Assembly (NCBI GenBank): GCA_914767715.1
Contig: OU612065.1
Coordinates: 22,010,001-22,074,000, forward strand
Reading direction: 5' to 3'
Length of the DNA: 64,000 nucleotides
Origin: Membranipora membranacea
Taxonomy: Eukaryota > Bryozoa > Gymnolaemata > Cheilostomatida > Membraniporidae
Shown: piece by piece, positions 35,071 through 51,700 of the stretch
Position numbering within the stretch: the first letter of the stretch is position 1
How the letters are laid out: each line of letters starts with the position of its first letter
Translations under genes and position numbers: made by a program
Notes under the pieces: generated by a model
Told to the model about the DNA's origin: nothing
Databases searched by the model: none
Seen by the model: only the letters and a program-made list of their open reading frames with translations

Positions 35071-38000
35071 TTATTTCAGGAAGTTGAAATGTGTTTACTG
35101 TTTTGGTGCAGCTTGTGTTTATTTATAAAGTATTTCATCTGAAGATAAGCTTCAAAATAATAAATAGAGTAAAAGCAAAGATTATAATACATTGGTAAAA
35201 TAGTAGATCAGACTACTTGGTTGAACAGAACATAGATCAATTAGAATTTCAAAATAAAAATCTGAAGTAATCGTAAATAGCATGACAGTATAATATTGTA
35301 GACATATTATGCAGATATGCAGTATTGTCATGTTTCTAAAATATAATGCATCTTTACACTATGTTACTTCCAGATAAAAAGCTATAAGATGATGGTCGAT
35401 AAGGATTAAATTATTCTGTAGACTAAAAATAAAAATAGTTGGAGATGCGGACAATGAGGTCATGAAGATGCAAGTCATCACAACAATATTATTCTCTAGT
35501 AGTAGTATACAAGTACATATCATAATCCACTTCTGTTAGGACTGAGTCTAATCATGTTATATAGGAGTGGCTGAGATGAACACACAAGGGATTTCTGTAT
35601 TGATACCAAAACTGATCAAAAGAAGCCAGATTATGAAATTCACATATTATCTCCTATCTCTATGATTTGTTTCACGTCTGTTTTGATAACCACACATTAT
35701 AAATTCAGAATTTTACAGATTGCCTGCAAATTTACAAAAAGCAGCGTTTGAAAGGTGATGGGTGGGTGATCCATGTCTAGTTGCTGTCATCTGACATTAT
35801 TTTGAAACTATTTTTTGTATAAACATTGTATATATCACTGAAACATCCCCTGTTCATTAAACAAAATTACTTCAAACAAATGTATGAAAAAAAATAGCGT
35901 GGCAATTATCTTTTTTTTATGTTTCCTGGTTTTAAGTTAATCTTGTTCAACTTACTAGATTTTAATTTCATTCAATATATTTTTGCCATAAGCTATTTAG
36001 TAAAATCGTGCGTATTGCGTGCGTATGCGTATTTTTTAACCGACTGAATAAGATTTTCAGTCATCGACCACGAGAGATACGCTACCAATGAAAAGGTAGA
36101 AGAATGGACTAGAGTCGTTTTCGAACAGGTCACATCCTAGCCTAATTCCATTAGTAAACAAGTTCCACGGTCTAAAGCCGGTTCCAATGATATGGCTTGG
36201 AACCAGTGCAATTTATCAGGATAAGTCAGTTGAATTCTCACCTATAGTAGATCGACCTTCTCCTATATTAAAAACTTAATTTATTGACCTTTTCTTTACT
36301 TAGTCTTACCTTGCTCAAATTATTAGAACTAGCGGAGATCAAATTTTCAATTGTATTCAACATATTATTTTTGTTAAAATTTCACTTTCACCACAGAAAT
36401 TAAAATAATACTGCATTGAAATGTTCAAGGACAGGGACTAACCTTTAACCAGGAAACCAGCATGTCAGCATTTACAATTACAATTACAATATCCACAAAC
36501 ACCAACCTATAGGTCAAGTTTTTAACCAGCCACACCAAATATAGAATAATGGATGTTTAGTCTGCATTACATACCAGCCTTACTACCCAGCAAGACAACT
36601 AGACTACTAGAAATGGCAAGCCAAGGTGATGATGGTGCAATTGAGGACTTCTTGTGCAATAGGATTGAATTTTGTTCTCGCATTATGGAATGTCACTCTG
36701 TATTTTCTCAAAGCAGCTAAACTTCCCCAAATAAAGGCATTATGACATCACCTTCTAACCTCAGCCATGACCAGTTGTACAGGATGCTATAAAGCGCTTA
36801 GCCGTACATCACTCAGATTTTTGTGGCTGTGACTGAGGATCCATGCCAGCATGAAGCCTCAGTCACAACCAGTGGCACAGGATACCGAAACTAGACGCGA
36901 CCATGCTAGTCAAATTTGGGTCTTCAGTGCCAAGCGGTGCCGCATTCAAAAAATCTGCGATCATGGGATGTTTTGAGATGATATCTGATGCTTATATAGA
37001 GGGTAGTCTAGTTGCTATCTCAGCTATCCCTATGTAGTAAGCTGAGCTATTCTTAGACTGAAGAAAATAACTACACACGACACCAGAACAAAAAGGCAGC
37101 CATCTGATCCCTGACTCAAGGCCTAGGTAGGTATTAATAGACCATGTTACCCATGATTTAGGTGCAGAGGAGATAATCAAATGGTAACCTATGATATTAA
37201 CAAGCTGCCTATTGATATGGAAATATTTAGGTTCTACCAATACTTGCATGTAACCTATCAAATGTGTGACAGAGAAAGCCAAATTCTGGTGTCAAATTCT
37301 GTCAAGGATAGATAGGATAGACCCATCAATATTGACTGATACGTCAATGGGTAGGGGTTCTACAGCATACGGCATACAGTCAAAGTGGTTTATGTCCTTT
37401 TCAGTTATTATTAAGTTATACAGAATCATGCGCATAAGTCAAAAAGTTAAAATCGAGGAATTTAAAACAAGCGACTGACAAATCGTCCTAAACCAACAAA
37501 GAAATACTAACAACAGGTTTTTGGTGGCAGAGGAAACCCTCTCAATAAAAATAAGGAAATACACAAGGGCATCTCATATAACCATTACAGAATATCAAGC
37601 TCATTCGATGCATTGACAGCAGTTTTGATCAAGGTGGACCTGGTTAGTAGACTAGTAGTAAGGACAGTCAGTCAACAATTCAAACTGAAGCCACGCGCAT
37701 ACCTCAAATAACTATTACAAATTCTGATGTGTAAGAGGGGAGGATAACTCTATGACCGCGACTGGTTAAAAAATAAGACCGCTGTTAGTCCATGGAGTTC
37801 TGCATCTATGCCATAAAACTGCTGACTTACATAGTGATGAATGATTTTAAGCATGCGCAATTATTCAATTTGATAACAGTGTTAACTTTTCTACACAGAG
37901 TGTGTACTTAGAGGTAAAGTTCTGCTGCAGTCTGTGAACTGTTATAGCGCAACTTTCAGGTCAATTTCATGGCTCCTAGAGATTAGTCTTACCAAATTAT

Positions 38001-38480
38001 AATCATACACAATATTCGTTTTGAAAAAAATGTTGCTTTTCTACATTTAGCGTTTAATGCAGTCTATCAAACCTTATAGTGCAGCTATCAGTCAATTTCA
38101 TGGCTCCTAGAGATCTGTTTTACCAAATACAAACAACCCTTTGTAAGTCTACCACAGCCACCCCCAAATTACATGTAGGGTCAGCCATAAAGAAGTGTGA
38201 TTAAGATAATTGATTACACACAGGTACTATAGAATAGAATACAGTGTGATGGCTTACACATAACTCCCACATTATCCGCGTCTCCTCACATTTACTAAGG
38301 GAGTTGTTCCATCGCTCTCTCATTTGCCATTTCGATATTATCCGCATCTTCTCAAATTTCTAAATGGTCATAGTTTTTGCAAGCGAGTTCTTCCCTCTCT
38401 ATCTATCGTTTATTCATGTTGTCTGATCTAAAAGTAAAAGTGAATACTTATTAGAGACATAAAATAATGAATACTGCATG
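35071..38480. other. Intergenic region, no gene seen
   Basis: No supported exons. The minus-strand gene whose last recognised exon ends at 38740 should continue here, but I could not find its next exon with confidence. The open frame at 36992-37282 lacks recognisable features. Confidence 0.5.
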
Positions 38481-38524
38481 CTATTCAACATATATATATA
38501 TATACATATATATCATCCGTCCTC

Positions 38525-38660
38525 GGGGGGGGGGGGGGGTAATCTAACAATGATAAAAGATAAGCTAAGATGTAATCAAGACAAGTCAGAGATTCTCTGG
38601 GCTCCTGTACAATATGTGAGATACTTAAGATTTGGTTTCGCCTGTTCATCATTGCCAGCG
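38525..38660 (+). repeat. G15 tract followed by a possible LINE scrap
   Basis: Fifteen G at 38525-38539, then plus-strand codons reading KLRCNQDKSEILWAPVQYV. This resembles the RT segment where N-x-(D/S)-K-(S/T)-E-(I/F)-L-W is common. It is too short for a firm call. Confidence 0.35.
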
Positions 38661-38739
38661 TCAAAGAGTCTTATTAAATAGGCAAAGTGATGTTAAGAGA
38701 ATTAGTGTCAATTAATTATCTCTTATATTGGGTTCTCAC

Positions 38740-41700
38740 CCTCAAGATCATCTGCCATAATCCCACTGCAGATAATATGTTGTCTGGCAGGTTGTTGATG
38801 TCGTATGATGAGAACTGGTCGGTACCAAGCTCCCCAGTCGCTTTCTCAATGGCATCCATCTTTGTGTAGTTGTTCGATAATATGTTTGTCCCTGTAAAGA
38901 TGAACAAAGTCATTTAGAGAGGTAGAAGTTTTCAATTATCATATAAGCTTCAACTAAATACATAAAATGGTACATGCCTTAAAAGTCCATGGCGGAATAT
39001 AGATAAAATCAAGCGTATAAAAGTGCAGAGCAAATTCTTGATGTTTCACCCTTCTCAAAACAGTAAACCTGGTCCATGGCTTGATAAATAATGAATGCCA
39101 TCAAACCTACCAAAAGGTTTTTCTGAAGGTGCTTCAAGAACCCTAGCTGAGCTCTCAGAAGGCCTCCCATCAGCTTATTCTCTCCCCCTTTTCCCGTCTT
39201 TGTGTCATGGTCCAGCGAAATAAATGAGTCACTGTAAATATTGACAAATAATTAATTAATCTATTTATGGGATACAAGTTTTCAGCTATTATAAATGCTT
39301 CACCTAATACATCGTATGAAAACCCAAAATAAAAAAAAGGTAAACTTTCACAACCAAATTATTTTACATTGTTATTGAGGCGTCATAAAATATAAGCAAC
39401 TTATCACAATACATAATATCCTATTACATTTGTGTCATCATGCCAGGAATGCAGGAAAGCAAGTACCAAGTTAAAATCTTGTTGGGAAGGAAATAATTTA
39501 TGAATCCTCTGCTGTAATCAAACTTGCCCTATAAGACTTCGAAAGATGCTTCTGGAGGCCTGGCTGACTGTGGTTTCTCAGAGTACCTCCCTATTATTAG
39601 CCGTTTTCCCTTTTTATGTGCAATTGATCACGCGAATGAGTGAGTTTCTGTAAATACGAGTGAAAAGTCATCAACAGAGGTTTAATGAAATCGAGTGTTA
39701 TACAAGTGTAACTATTTATACAACAAATGGACCCATGTCCACTGCCATGAAGATTACTGGAATGTGGATAATCAAGCTAAGTGGATTGGCAAATCTTCAT
39801 TGAGCACAAAAAAATTGGTAAGCCTTCACATGTAAGTATTATTTCAAGTTTCTATGGAATTATTCAGTTATTCACATGACTCATCAAAACAAAATTGTTC
39901 TATTAACATTATTGATATACATGTACCAAGTTTTAATCTTGTGAGGATAATTTGTTGGATTTTTGCTGAAACTAAACCCTACTGGTATTCAACCTACCAA
40001 AGAATTTTTTCGAAGATGCTTCGGGAGGCCTGGCTGACGAATGGTTTGCAGAAGGCCTCCCTATCATAATGTTTCTCCCACTTTCCAAGTCAGGTCGTGT
40101 GCCATCGAAAGAGTGAGTCACTGTAAATAAAAACAAAATCATTTTTAAATTATTCATCATGTAGTTTACAGTGGCGAATCATCACACTATTTTTTTATTA
40201 CACTTTCTAACATTTCAACTCTTCAGATAAAAGGTGACTACGTATGGAATTACAAAAAAATCAATGTGAAAACTAAATACCAAATTTCAATCCTGTACAA
40301 AACGATGTCTGAATTTATGGTTCAGTATTATCCATAGACTTAATATACTAAGTATATATAAGTATATTAAGTCTATGGTATTATCCAAACTCGTACTGTA
40401 ATCTTTAAACTTACCAAAGAAGTTACTCAAAGATTCCTCGGGAGGCTTGGCTGACGTTGAACCCAAGGATGCCTCCCTATTATTATCTATCTCCCAGTCA
40501 TACTGTGCCTCCCTCAGGAATTGCCTGTGATTGGGGGTCCTGTAATGAGAAAAAAAATATCAGTCTTACATTTTCAACTAATTGAGGTTAACATTTTTAC
40601 AAGAAAAAATATACGCTATAAGCTATCCTAACTGAGAACTTTGGCTACTTTTAATTGCAAAGCTAACCGTTCAAAGTGAAAAGGCGTGAACCCATCTGAA
40701 CCATGATTCTTTTGTAACTACGTTTGTCTGTGAATTGTAACCAGTCAGTGCAAGCTTCAGAAAGTGATATCAGTAGATGAAGGGAGATTTCTATACCAAT
40801 GTTCACTTTGAGTCATATCTTCAGACTAACAGATACTTACCAATTTGTAGAGGGAGGCCTGGCTGATCGCATTGCACCAGCACTGTGGGCCTCCCTCTCT
40901 ATGTTCGGGTTGACCTGTGCTGTTGTCTATATGAGGCAGCCTCCCTCTAGAGGATTGCGGTTTCCAATTTTGAGTGAGGTGCTGTAAATATATAAAAGAC
41001 ATGTGAGGAGAGAAAATGATACAGCAATTATAGTTATGTGCGATGTGAGATGACACGTGTATTAAAGCAGTGGGAGTTGATCAAATAAAGGCTACTTGGG
41101 GTTGTTAAAAATAACAAACCTCTGCAGAATTTGAGCAATAACTTTGAACTCTCAATTGTCTCTATTTTTTAGTTTTATGGTAGTAGAGTTTAGTAAAGCA
41201 GGGCAGAGCAGAAGGTCTTCGTTGTTTTTGATTGTGTTTAAAAATGGAATGCAGCGTGTACTTTATTGAATCGCAAAGTGGTAAAAGCCATCAGGCTTAT
41301 TCTGATGATAACCCATATTGCTATGGTTGAACATCGATACATTATGATAATTATTACTTTGTCGAAAAGATTCATGGTAAAATTATTTTTGCATACTAAT
41401 TTATTGTCAAACCTACCAATAAAGTCGTCCAAATATGATTAGGGAGGCCTGGCTGACGATAAACGGCCTCCCTCTCCAAAATCATCTCCCACTTTCCAAG
41501 TCACCAATTTAAGTATCCTTGTTACAACTGTTTCTGTGATAAATAAAACATCAGTTATGTTATTGAATCAACTGAAGATATGGATTGCTTCTCCCTTCAA
41601 AGCATACCTACACTTTTTAATAGACTATTTTAGAAACATATCGTTTTTCAAAAAGACAAATCATGAGGCAATAGTGAGACTGATCCAGCATTACTCAAAC

Positions 41701-41959
41701 TGTCAGCAAAATCATCCAAAATGTTATTTGAATTTTATTTCTTTTCACCATATATTATGGTTACCACCAGGTCCAGCACCAGGCAAGTTTCAGCGAGTGT
41801 TATCAAATAAATGTATAATAAAATAATATATAAGGAGTTTTTTATAATAGCTTACACTAAATAGTCTCTAATGATTTGAAATTTACTCACAAAGTCATTG
41901 AGGGAGGCTTGGCTGTACTCTAGCATTGGGAAGGCCTCCCTATCTGTGTTCAGGTTGAT
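38740..41959 (-). CDS. Unidentified gene built from duplicated exon modules (partial)
   Basis: A phase-consistent chain of five exons: 41959-41891, 40914-40841, 40539-40415, 40120-39998, 38891-38740. It reads INLNTDREAFPMLEYSQASL, VNPNIEREAHSAGAMRSARP, REAQYDWEIDNNREASLGST, GTRPDLESGRNIMIGRPSAN and, in the last exon, TNILSNNYTKMDAIEKATGE...LPDNILSAVGLWQMILR. The first four share a motif of the type (D/E/N)REA..x(8-12)SA(R/K)PP; the last is unrelated and looks globular. Both termini are missing. An upstream exon is possible at 43566-43626 (HYEAIIQKVLNQLGTSGQR, phase-1 donor). I do not recognise the family. Head-to-head with PSMD14. Confidence 0.5.
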
Positions 41960-43080
41960 CTGTCGACATCAGTACCAGAATGACAGCCTTCCTCTGAGTA
42001 TTCAGCAATGAGTGAGGTGCTGTAAATATGAATCAAGTCATGTGAGGAAGAAAACCGATACAGCAAGTATAGATACGTCCAGCAGATACATCACTATGTC
42101 ATGACGATGTGTGTATTAAAATGCTGCAGTGCACTTGTAGCTGTTACCAAATGACAAACTTCTCCAGAACATGAGCAATAACTGTAATCTTCCAATTATC
42201 TGTCTATTACTGAGTTTTAGACTATAGTAAACTAAAGTAGAGTTTAGTAAAGTATTTGTGTTGGGCTTCACTGTGTCTGATTGTGCTTAAGAATGCAGTG
42301 CAGCGCGTATGTACTTTAGTGGATCGCAAAGTCGTAAAAGCATGAATAATTCTGGTGATCACCCGTACTGAAATAGTGTGTTTATAAGGTTACTTATATT
42401 ATGAAAACCTCAATAAAAGCGGGTAATGATAATAATAGTAATAGTAATAATTGAACATGCCGACCAGGTTGCATCTAGGGTAAAATCATGGTTGAATAAT
42501 ATTTTATTGTCAAACTTACCGATAAGGTCATCCGCATATGAAACGAGAGGCCTAACTGACGGTAGACCGACTCCCTATCACAAATTCATCTCCCACTTTC
42601 TCAGTAACCAGTTATATTGTCAAATGTGTGCCCTGTAATAAGAATAATAGATCATACATCAGGTATGTTATTGAATAAACTGTAGATATGGATTGCTTCT
42701 CCAAGCTTACCTATACTTTTTATCAGACATTAGAAAAATAAGCGTAATAAAGAAACAACAAAATTGATCAAACTCAAATGTCTGCAAAATCATTGAAACT
42801 GTTATTTGAATAAATCATTCTTTGTGAGTAGTACCAATTCTGGGCGACTGTTTGGATTGTTACCACCAACGCCAGGTAAATTTCAGAGAGTGATATCAAT
42901 ATAAGTAAAAATGTTTTATTGCCAAGCTGACTGATCTCTCGTCTAATAATTTGATAGCTACTCACAAGTTCATTGAGGGAGGCCTGGCTGATCTCATTAC
43001 TCAAACACTCGGAAGGCCTCCCTCTCTGTGTCCAGCTTTAGCTGTGTTGTCTTGTAATGCCTTGTAGTGTCAGTGTTGTT
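39110..43080 (-). repeat. Tandem array of duplicated exon-intron modules, several decayed
   Basis: On the plus strand, AGGGAGGC(C/T)TGGCTGA-like blocks preceded by a donor and followed by an acceptor recur at about 39.12, 39.55, 40.02, 40.43, 40.85, 41.45, 41.90, 42.54 and 42.98 kb. Two types alternate from 40.4 kb upward; the surrounding introns are also duplicated (40.98-41.4 versus 42.02-42.4), giving a period of about 1.05 kb. Copies at 39.55, 41.45, 42.54 and 42.98 kb have stops in the frame the chain would require. The 39.23-39.11 copy is open (SFISLDHDTKTGKGGENKLM) but in a phase that does not join its neighbours. Confidence 0.75.
40332..40378. mobile_element. 47-bp mini-hairpin (CCATAGACTTAATA family), TSD TATTAT
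   Basis: CCATAGACTTAATATACT is a perfect 18-bp inverted repeat around an 11-base centre. TATTAT flanks both sides (40326-40331, 40379-40384). It lies in an intron of the duplicated-exon gene. Confidence 0.88.
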
Positions 43081-43989
43081 ATGGTATGGTTGATATGAGT
43101 CTTACTGCTCCAATGACAAATTCTTCTGCCTTCAGAAACCATCATCGTGAATGTCCAGACCAGTACGGCAGTCTGTGAAAAAAATATTTTGACAATGATA
43201 AATTCTCGTAATATTGTATTTAGATCAGGTAACAACAGAGGCATGATTGTGTCAAGTACTACGACACTAAGGTTTGACGCAGAGCAGTAAGGTTTGTAAC
43301 AATGCAAAGCAGAAGTCTACCTACACTATATTATCATATTGCTGACAATGAATGCAATAATATTATTATTATAAGTACACCTCATAATGACAATATCAAG
43401 AAGTGATGGAGACTACCTGTTGAGGTTATGAGGACAGAACTGCCAATTATACTATGTTTCTTAGAAATTGAAACTAAGATTTACGGAAGTTATGTAGGTA
43501 TGTAGGTAAATGCAGCTTAAAGCAATACATCAGCATACATTGAAGACACTGTTTCAGCGACTTACCTCTTTGCCCACTGGTGCCCAACTGATTTAAGACT
43601 TTTTGGATAATGGCTTCATAATGATTTATGATGTCATTGTTATGTTAGGAATTTCAACAACGAGAAGACCAGAACAGAAAAGAATAGTAGAAACACTAAC
43701 AAGCTTTGGAGTTTTCTCCAAACAGAGCTGTTGATTCTATCATCCCTTGACCATTCCTTTTGTTTATATAAATATTTTAGTTGCAATAGCAATGGCAAAG
43801 TTTTCAGGGTATCATCTTTATTGTAGCAGGGAGAATTCTCCCCGATTGTATCAAAGTGTTTGGATAAGGATGATAAAAGTCCAAGTGCCAAATAAAATGA
43901 ATGGAAGAAAACCAGTACGCAGGTTAGCAGAAGAAGGTGATTTGCAGGGGCGATCCACCCCATGGGAACGCGAGCAGAGAGAATAAATT

Positions 43990-45465
43990 ACACACAATAC
44001 AGGAGAAGTTGGCGCAAAAGTTACTCACTCTATGCCGTCGATTACTGTTGAACTTTCAGCTCTACCAAAAATATATCAATTTAGAACATGTTTTGATGTA
44101 TTTCTGCTCTTCTTTTTTATGAGGTCTAAAACTAAAAGCAGCAAGCAATCTGAATCATCAATAAAAGAATTTTGCAGACAACTTATTTTGGAGTTGCCTC
44201 ACTATGGCTAATGAGAGCACAACTCTAAATTTGTATTGTTTAGCAAAACCATAACCATATGCCTGAAAACTATAATAATTCCTGGATCAATAATTTCTTT
44301 ATTTTAATATTCTTCTAAATAACCCATTCATTCTCCATGGTCGGACTCAGATGGTTGTCATTTCCAGGACAAGGAAGGAACAAAAGTTCATACAGGATTA
44401 GTCCAATGAACTCATTGATTAGCCTGTCTTGACAAGCTTGTTAAGACAGGCTAATCCATAGTCAGTTTTCACAGATTGACATCTGATCAATGTCTAAGCA
44501 GTTCTTGTATGACCTTCAAAATGTCTTGGTATATGATATGTTTAATAGTCTTCTAACTATTGCTCCCAATTTTTAGCCAATTCTGCTTGCAAAGAAACAG
44601 TATCCTTGGTACATTAAGAAGGGTTTCCCAGCCAGAGAAAACCTACCAATATTTTACAAAGAAACATAAGAAATGGACTCGCGGACCGTCTCTCACTGAC
44701 ATCTGAATCGAAATGCACCACAATATACTAGAAAAACCGAGTATATTGTGGGGTTATTCATTCTCAGAAAGAAAGTTGAATTAGGAGAAAAAAATTATTA
44801 TCTCTCTCAATTTTTAAGGATTCAGGAGTTTTATATCTCTCTCCTTTGAGATTTATGGTGAGTCAAGGAATTATGATTATTGAACTTATCATATGTATGC
44901 CATTAGTACTGATGTACTCTACTGAAGAGTAATAAATCCCATGTCAGCTATTTGAAATGAATAGACCTCAATTTTGTTGAATCATTCATTTCTAAAGAAA
45001 ACAAGTTGTTGTTGCTGCTGTTAATTTGTCTGATCAAATATTGTTGAAGATTTAACTGCTGTAAATGAAATTTGCATCTTTCAATGTCCATAGCCTAACC
45101 AAGCAAGAAGTTAACAGTCTCCTTGCTTAAATCAGGGAGGATCATTCTCTTAGCTCTAATCCACTCCCTCAGAGTCATTCTTCATTCCTTCTTCTTCCTT
45201 CATCATCCCTCTAACTCCTCCTTGATCCATCATGCTCATAGTAATGCCTTTGGTAATTGATTATTTCTAGACTAAATCACTGATAAACTTAGTCACAGAA
45301 TCAATTCTTTGTATCTATTCATATATGACATGCAAATAATATGTAACAGTGAGTTTCTCATCATAGTGACTCGCTCATTAACTGAGTATGTATAATGTTG
45401 CATACATATATTTGTTTACGTAAGGTCTGAAATTACTTGAAGAAGCAGCCAGATTCTAAACAGGA
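43990..45465. other. Intergenic region between divergent genes
   Basis: No coding exon supported. It contains the 40-bp palindrome at 44417-44456. The 3' part should include the PSMD14 promoter and 5' UTR. Confidence 0.5.
44417..44456. repeat. 40-bp near-perfect palindrome
   Basis: GATTAGCCTGTCTT and its reverse complement flank ACAAGC/GCTTGT, with one mismatched pair. GGATTAG also occurs 25-30 bases upstream. It could be another mini-hairpin element, but no target duplication was found. Confidence 0.7.
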
Positions 45466-48185
<2,720 letters not shown>

Positions 48186-48753
48186 ACTGAATCTGTAATC
48201 TAAAGTTGTTCTATGTATAGCTAAATAACTTTTATTGTGTAATAATAATGTATTATAATAAATAAACAAGCATATTGTATCATGATTATAAATTGACATT
48301 GTCCTATCATTCTGATAGGGTAAAGTAAAGTTAGAATAAATGAGATAAAATCATTCACTTGGTTGTCGCTTGATGTGATATATAGGGGGTAGGTAAAGGG
48401 CATAACTGGATGTACCGATCTACTCACATAATTATTCCAACTGACACGCTAACATTTACCATGTACAATATCACCAAAATGCAATGTTGAGATAATCATT
48501 ATAAAAAGGGGCTAACACAATGGGTACATTTACCAACTGTGAGCTACTCTCTATTTAGTGGCACATTCTTGCATTGAACATTATTTGATAGATTGTTTAT
48601 TTATCCCCTATGGAACTATTGTCCATCGTGTCCATAGCACATGTCCCTCACAGAGATCGCTCCAAACTGTGCTGGAATTGTCTCTTTTTGACTAATTAGA
48701 AAATGAAACTTTGAATAAGATACAAAAATAGAACCATGAACCATCTGACAAGA
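48186..48753. other. Convergent 3' region between PSMD14 and STAM
   Basis: Tail-to-tail spacer of 568 bp holding both 3' UTRs. AT-rich, with AATAAA-type signals on the plus strand near 48257. No other feature seen. Confidence 0.6.
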
Positions 48754-51700
48754 CTATGAAAGCTGTTGTGGGGGTTGCATTGCAGGGTTGTACATTGGCT
48801 GTCCAGTATTGAAGCTTTGTGCTGGTGATCCATTCATGGCTACATTTGGCATATACTGTAGACCGTTTACGTTAGTACCTCCCCTAAAATCACAAACACA
48901 AATAAATTGAACAAAAATGCAGCACTCAAGATTTTTTCGAAAGTTTCAGATAACTGGCCATTTTTTCTCCGATAGATTTGATTGAAACACATATAAAGAA
49001 GATGGGATGGTAACAAACAATGCTTATTATTCAATTTCTGCACAGACAGAGCAGCCTTCCTGGTAGCATAATGTGTTGTTAGGATAATCTCAAACATAAA
49101 ATTTGAAAAATAAAATCATGACTTTAGCCATGATTTATTCAACTTAGGATGAAAACAGTGAGGATATGAGACTTACATTTGATATTGCTGAAACATATCT
49201 GCTTGTTGGCTATATTGAGGTGGTTGTTGGGGTGGGGGCTGTTGCTGAGGTGGCAGCTCCTGTGGTAATGTCTGTTGGGCAGCAGTAGCTCCGTATGCTC
49301 CATTATAGTAAGCCTGCAGTAAGAATTATGTATAAATATATGTCATAGCGATATAAGAGGTGCTTGTCATAGATATGCTTGCATCTCACAACAGCAGAGC
49401 TAGTGAGCCTGATGTGCAGTCACTGCCTACCATAAAAAGTTGCTCCATAGCCTCTTCCATTCTGATAAATTTGATGTAGATAGGATGTGACTTCATCTGA
49501 GCTAGCACCAACTATCATTGGAAAATATTGAGAAAACACAAGCTAGATGAACACTTCCCGATGCAACTACTTCTCCTTTGGCAACCATCTGGGAGCTAGC
49601 TGAAGCGGCCAACAAATGAAACAATAGCCCCTGAATGGGATCCGCTTCACAAAAAAAGACAGACTGTTAGACCAGTCTTACCTAAAATAAGGCACATAGT
49701 CTTAGTTCAGCAAAAGATACTACACACAAGGAAAAAAATTTATCCTCCATATATTGAACACCCAATTCCTTAAACAGACTTTCTTTTCCTATCTTAGGAG
49801 ATTATTATTCCACATCTTCAGGCAATTAAGGTCCATCTCACGAGTTTTTCCTGTCTCTCACCTGATTATTTGGGTCGGGGAGCTGACTCGGAGATGAATA
49901 CATGCTAGCTGTAGGTAGAGTCTGTGAGTGCTGAGGGGGTAGGCCGTACGCTCCTGCTTGTGTCTGCTGCTGCTGAGGCATATATGTGGATTGCTGAGGA
50001 GTAACACCGTATTGTGCCATAGTAGCGTCTTTCATTAGTCGGTAATACAGTTGGAATGAGTCAGTCAATTTCTTATTTAAGTTCATGAGTTCATTGTGTT
50101 TGGCATCGATTTGTTCTAGCTCTTGGTCTATCAGAGGACCCATCACTTGGCACTCTTCTGAAAATATCAATATGGATGACTATAATAATATCCACACCAT
50201 CAAGTCAATGTCGGCGATTATGATTATGTTGATTACAGTTTTTCATTCCTGATGGCTCCCAGAACTTAAATTAACAACGGGTTACTGGACAAGTGTGGCA
50301 ATGTCTGTGTCACTGGTAGTGGCATGCCATTATCAACCACATGGAATGCCACTACCAGCGTGCAGTTTAACCACTTCTACCAGCATAGAGACAAGGGAAA
50401 CAGAGCCATTGGGCAATGAGCGGATACAACTTCACACATACTTTCTTTTATCAACCACAGGTGCGTTGTGATTAAACACAAAATGCCACTACAAGCAACT
50501 CGACAGAGCGCCAGAACTTGAACTAGGCTTCACCAGAACACTTACTTTCTAGATTTAACATTTCCGAGGAATCTTCAGTTTGTCCAGTAGGATCTGCGTT
50601 TTGAATCTCATCCAATGCTTGGTCTATTACCTTCTCATTGATGGTCACCTCATTAGGATCGAACTGTTCAACCTGAACCTCTTCATTGAACTGTACACTC
50701 TTCTTTGAATCTAGAAGCAACATAATTTGTATAGATATAAGTAGCATAATCATCTTTGAAGCGGAGAGAGTTATCCTCTCTTGGGTGCAGGTACTGGGAC
50801 ACATAGTATAAAGATATATGTACGGGCCTACTACGAGCGTCTGCCCTCTACTTCAGAGAGTCAAATCAATTCCGAAGAATGAATTGATATAGCAGCGTTG
50901 CCACTATTTCAAATCCCTGGCTGTTTAAAGTTATCCAGCCAGACAGTAAACTAAAGCAATTGTTGATTAAATTTAGTACCGTGAACAGATGGCTATTTAG
51001 TCATGTGGCCGCAATATGAATGTGTAAGCAAATGTTTCATCAGCGCCTGAGCTGGAATTACCAAAAGCTTTCCACATATCACACCATGTTAGTGCTCTTA
51101 TACCAGCATTTACATGGCATTCTCATTCTTACATGGTGGCATTGCACGTCAGATATTTAGCATACAAATCTGTATGTTTTGATTATAATCTACTCAACAA
51201 TCACATGGCCAAATAACAACAGTTAACTTTGTTAAATAGAGATGATAATTATACTACACACATATATTTTTGTGTATATTGATCATAGGCCTTATTTTTT
51301 AACACTTACGGTCATCACCATTTTCCAGTGTCAGATCATTCGATACAAAGTTAGCAGGAAACAATCCTTCTCCTCTCCATGTAGAACCCTTCCACCAGTT
51401 TGCATCGCTACAAAAGAAAACACAAAATAATCTCAGTCTCCCGGTGCACACGAATGGCTCTCAATCTGCAGTCAGGGTTAGAGACTTAAGATAGCGGTGT
51501 TCCTTGGCTCGTATACCATCTGCAATCTGCATGCAATTTAAAACTTCAAAATCTGGCCATCTCAAAAAATAGTAGCCCTAACACGGCGATGCTTGTGTAA
51601 GCTGGCGGTTCCAACGATGTCAGATGAAGCCTTGTTTCATCACTTCATCCTTGTTCATAACTGACAGTAAGGAGAGGTTGTGGGATGTGTAGCTCATGTG

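Noticed and set aside
36992-37282. 96-codon minus-strand frame as the 3' exon of the duplicated-exon gene
   Set aside because: No acceptor in the needed phase, and the sequence has no link to the upstream exons.
38740-43080. CRISPR-like or satellite array
   Set aside because: The repeats are spaced unevenly, are bordered by splice sites and have coding frames; they are duplicated exons in an animal genome.
43640-43963. Hydrophobic 107-codon minus frame as a membrane protein
   Set aside because: It is AT-rich with pyrimidine-tract composition, no matching splice partners and no conserved features; probably intron or UTR.
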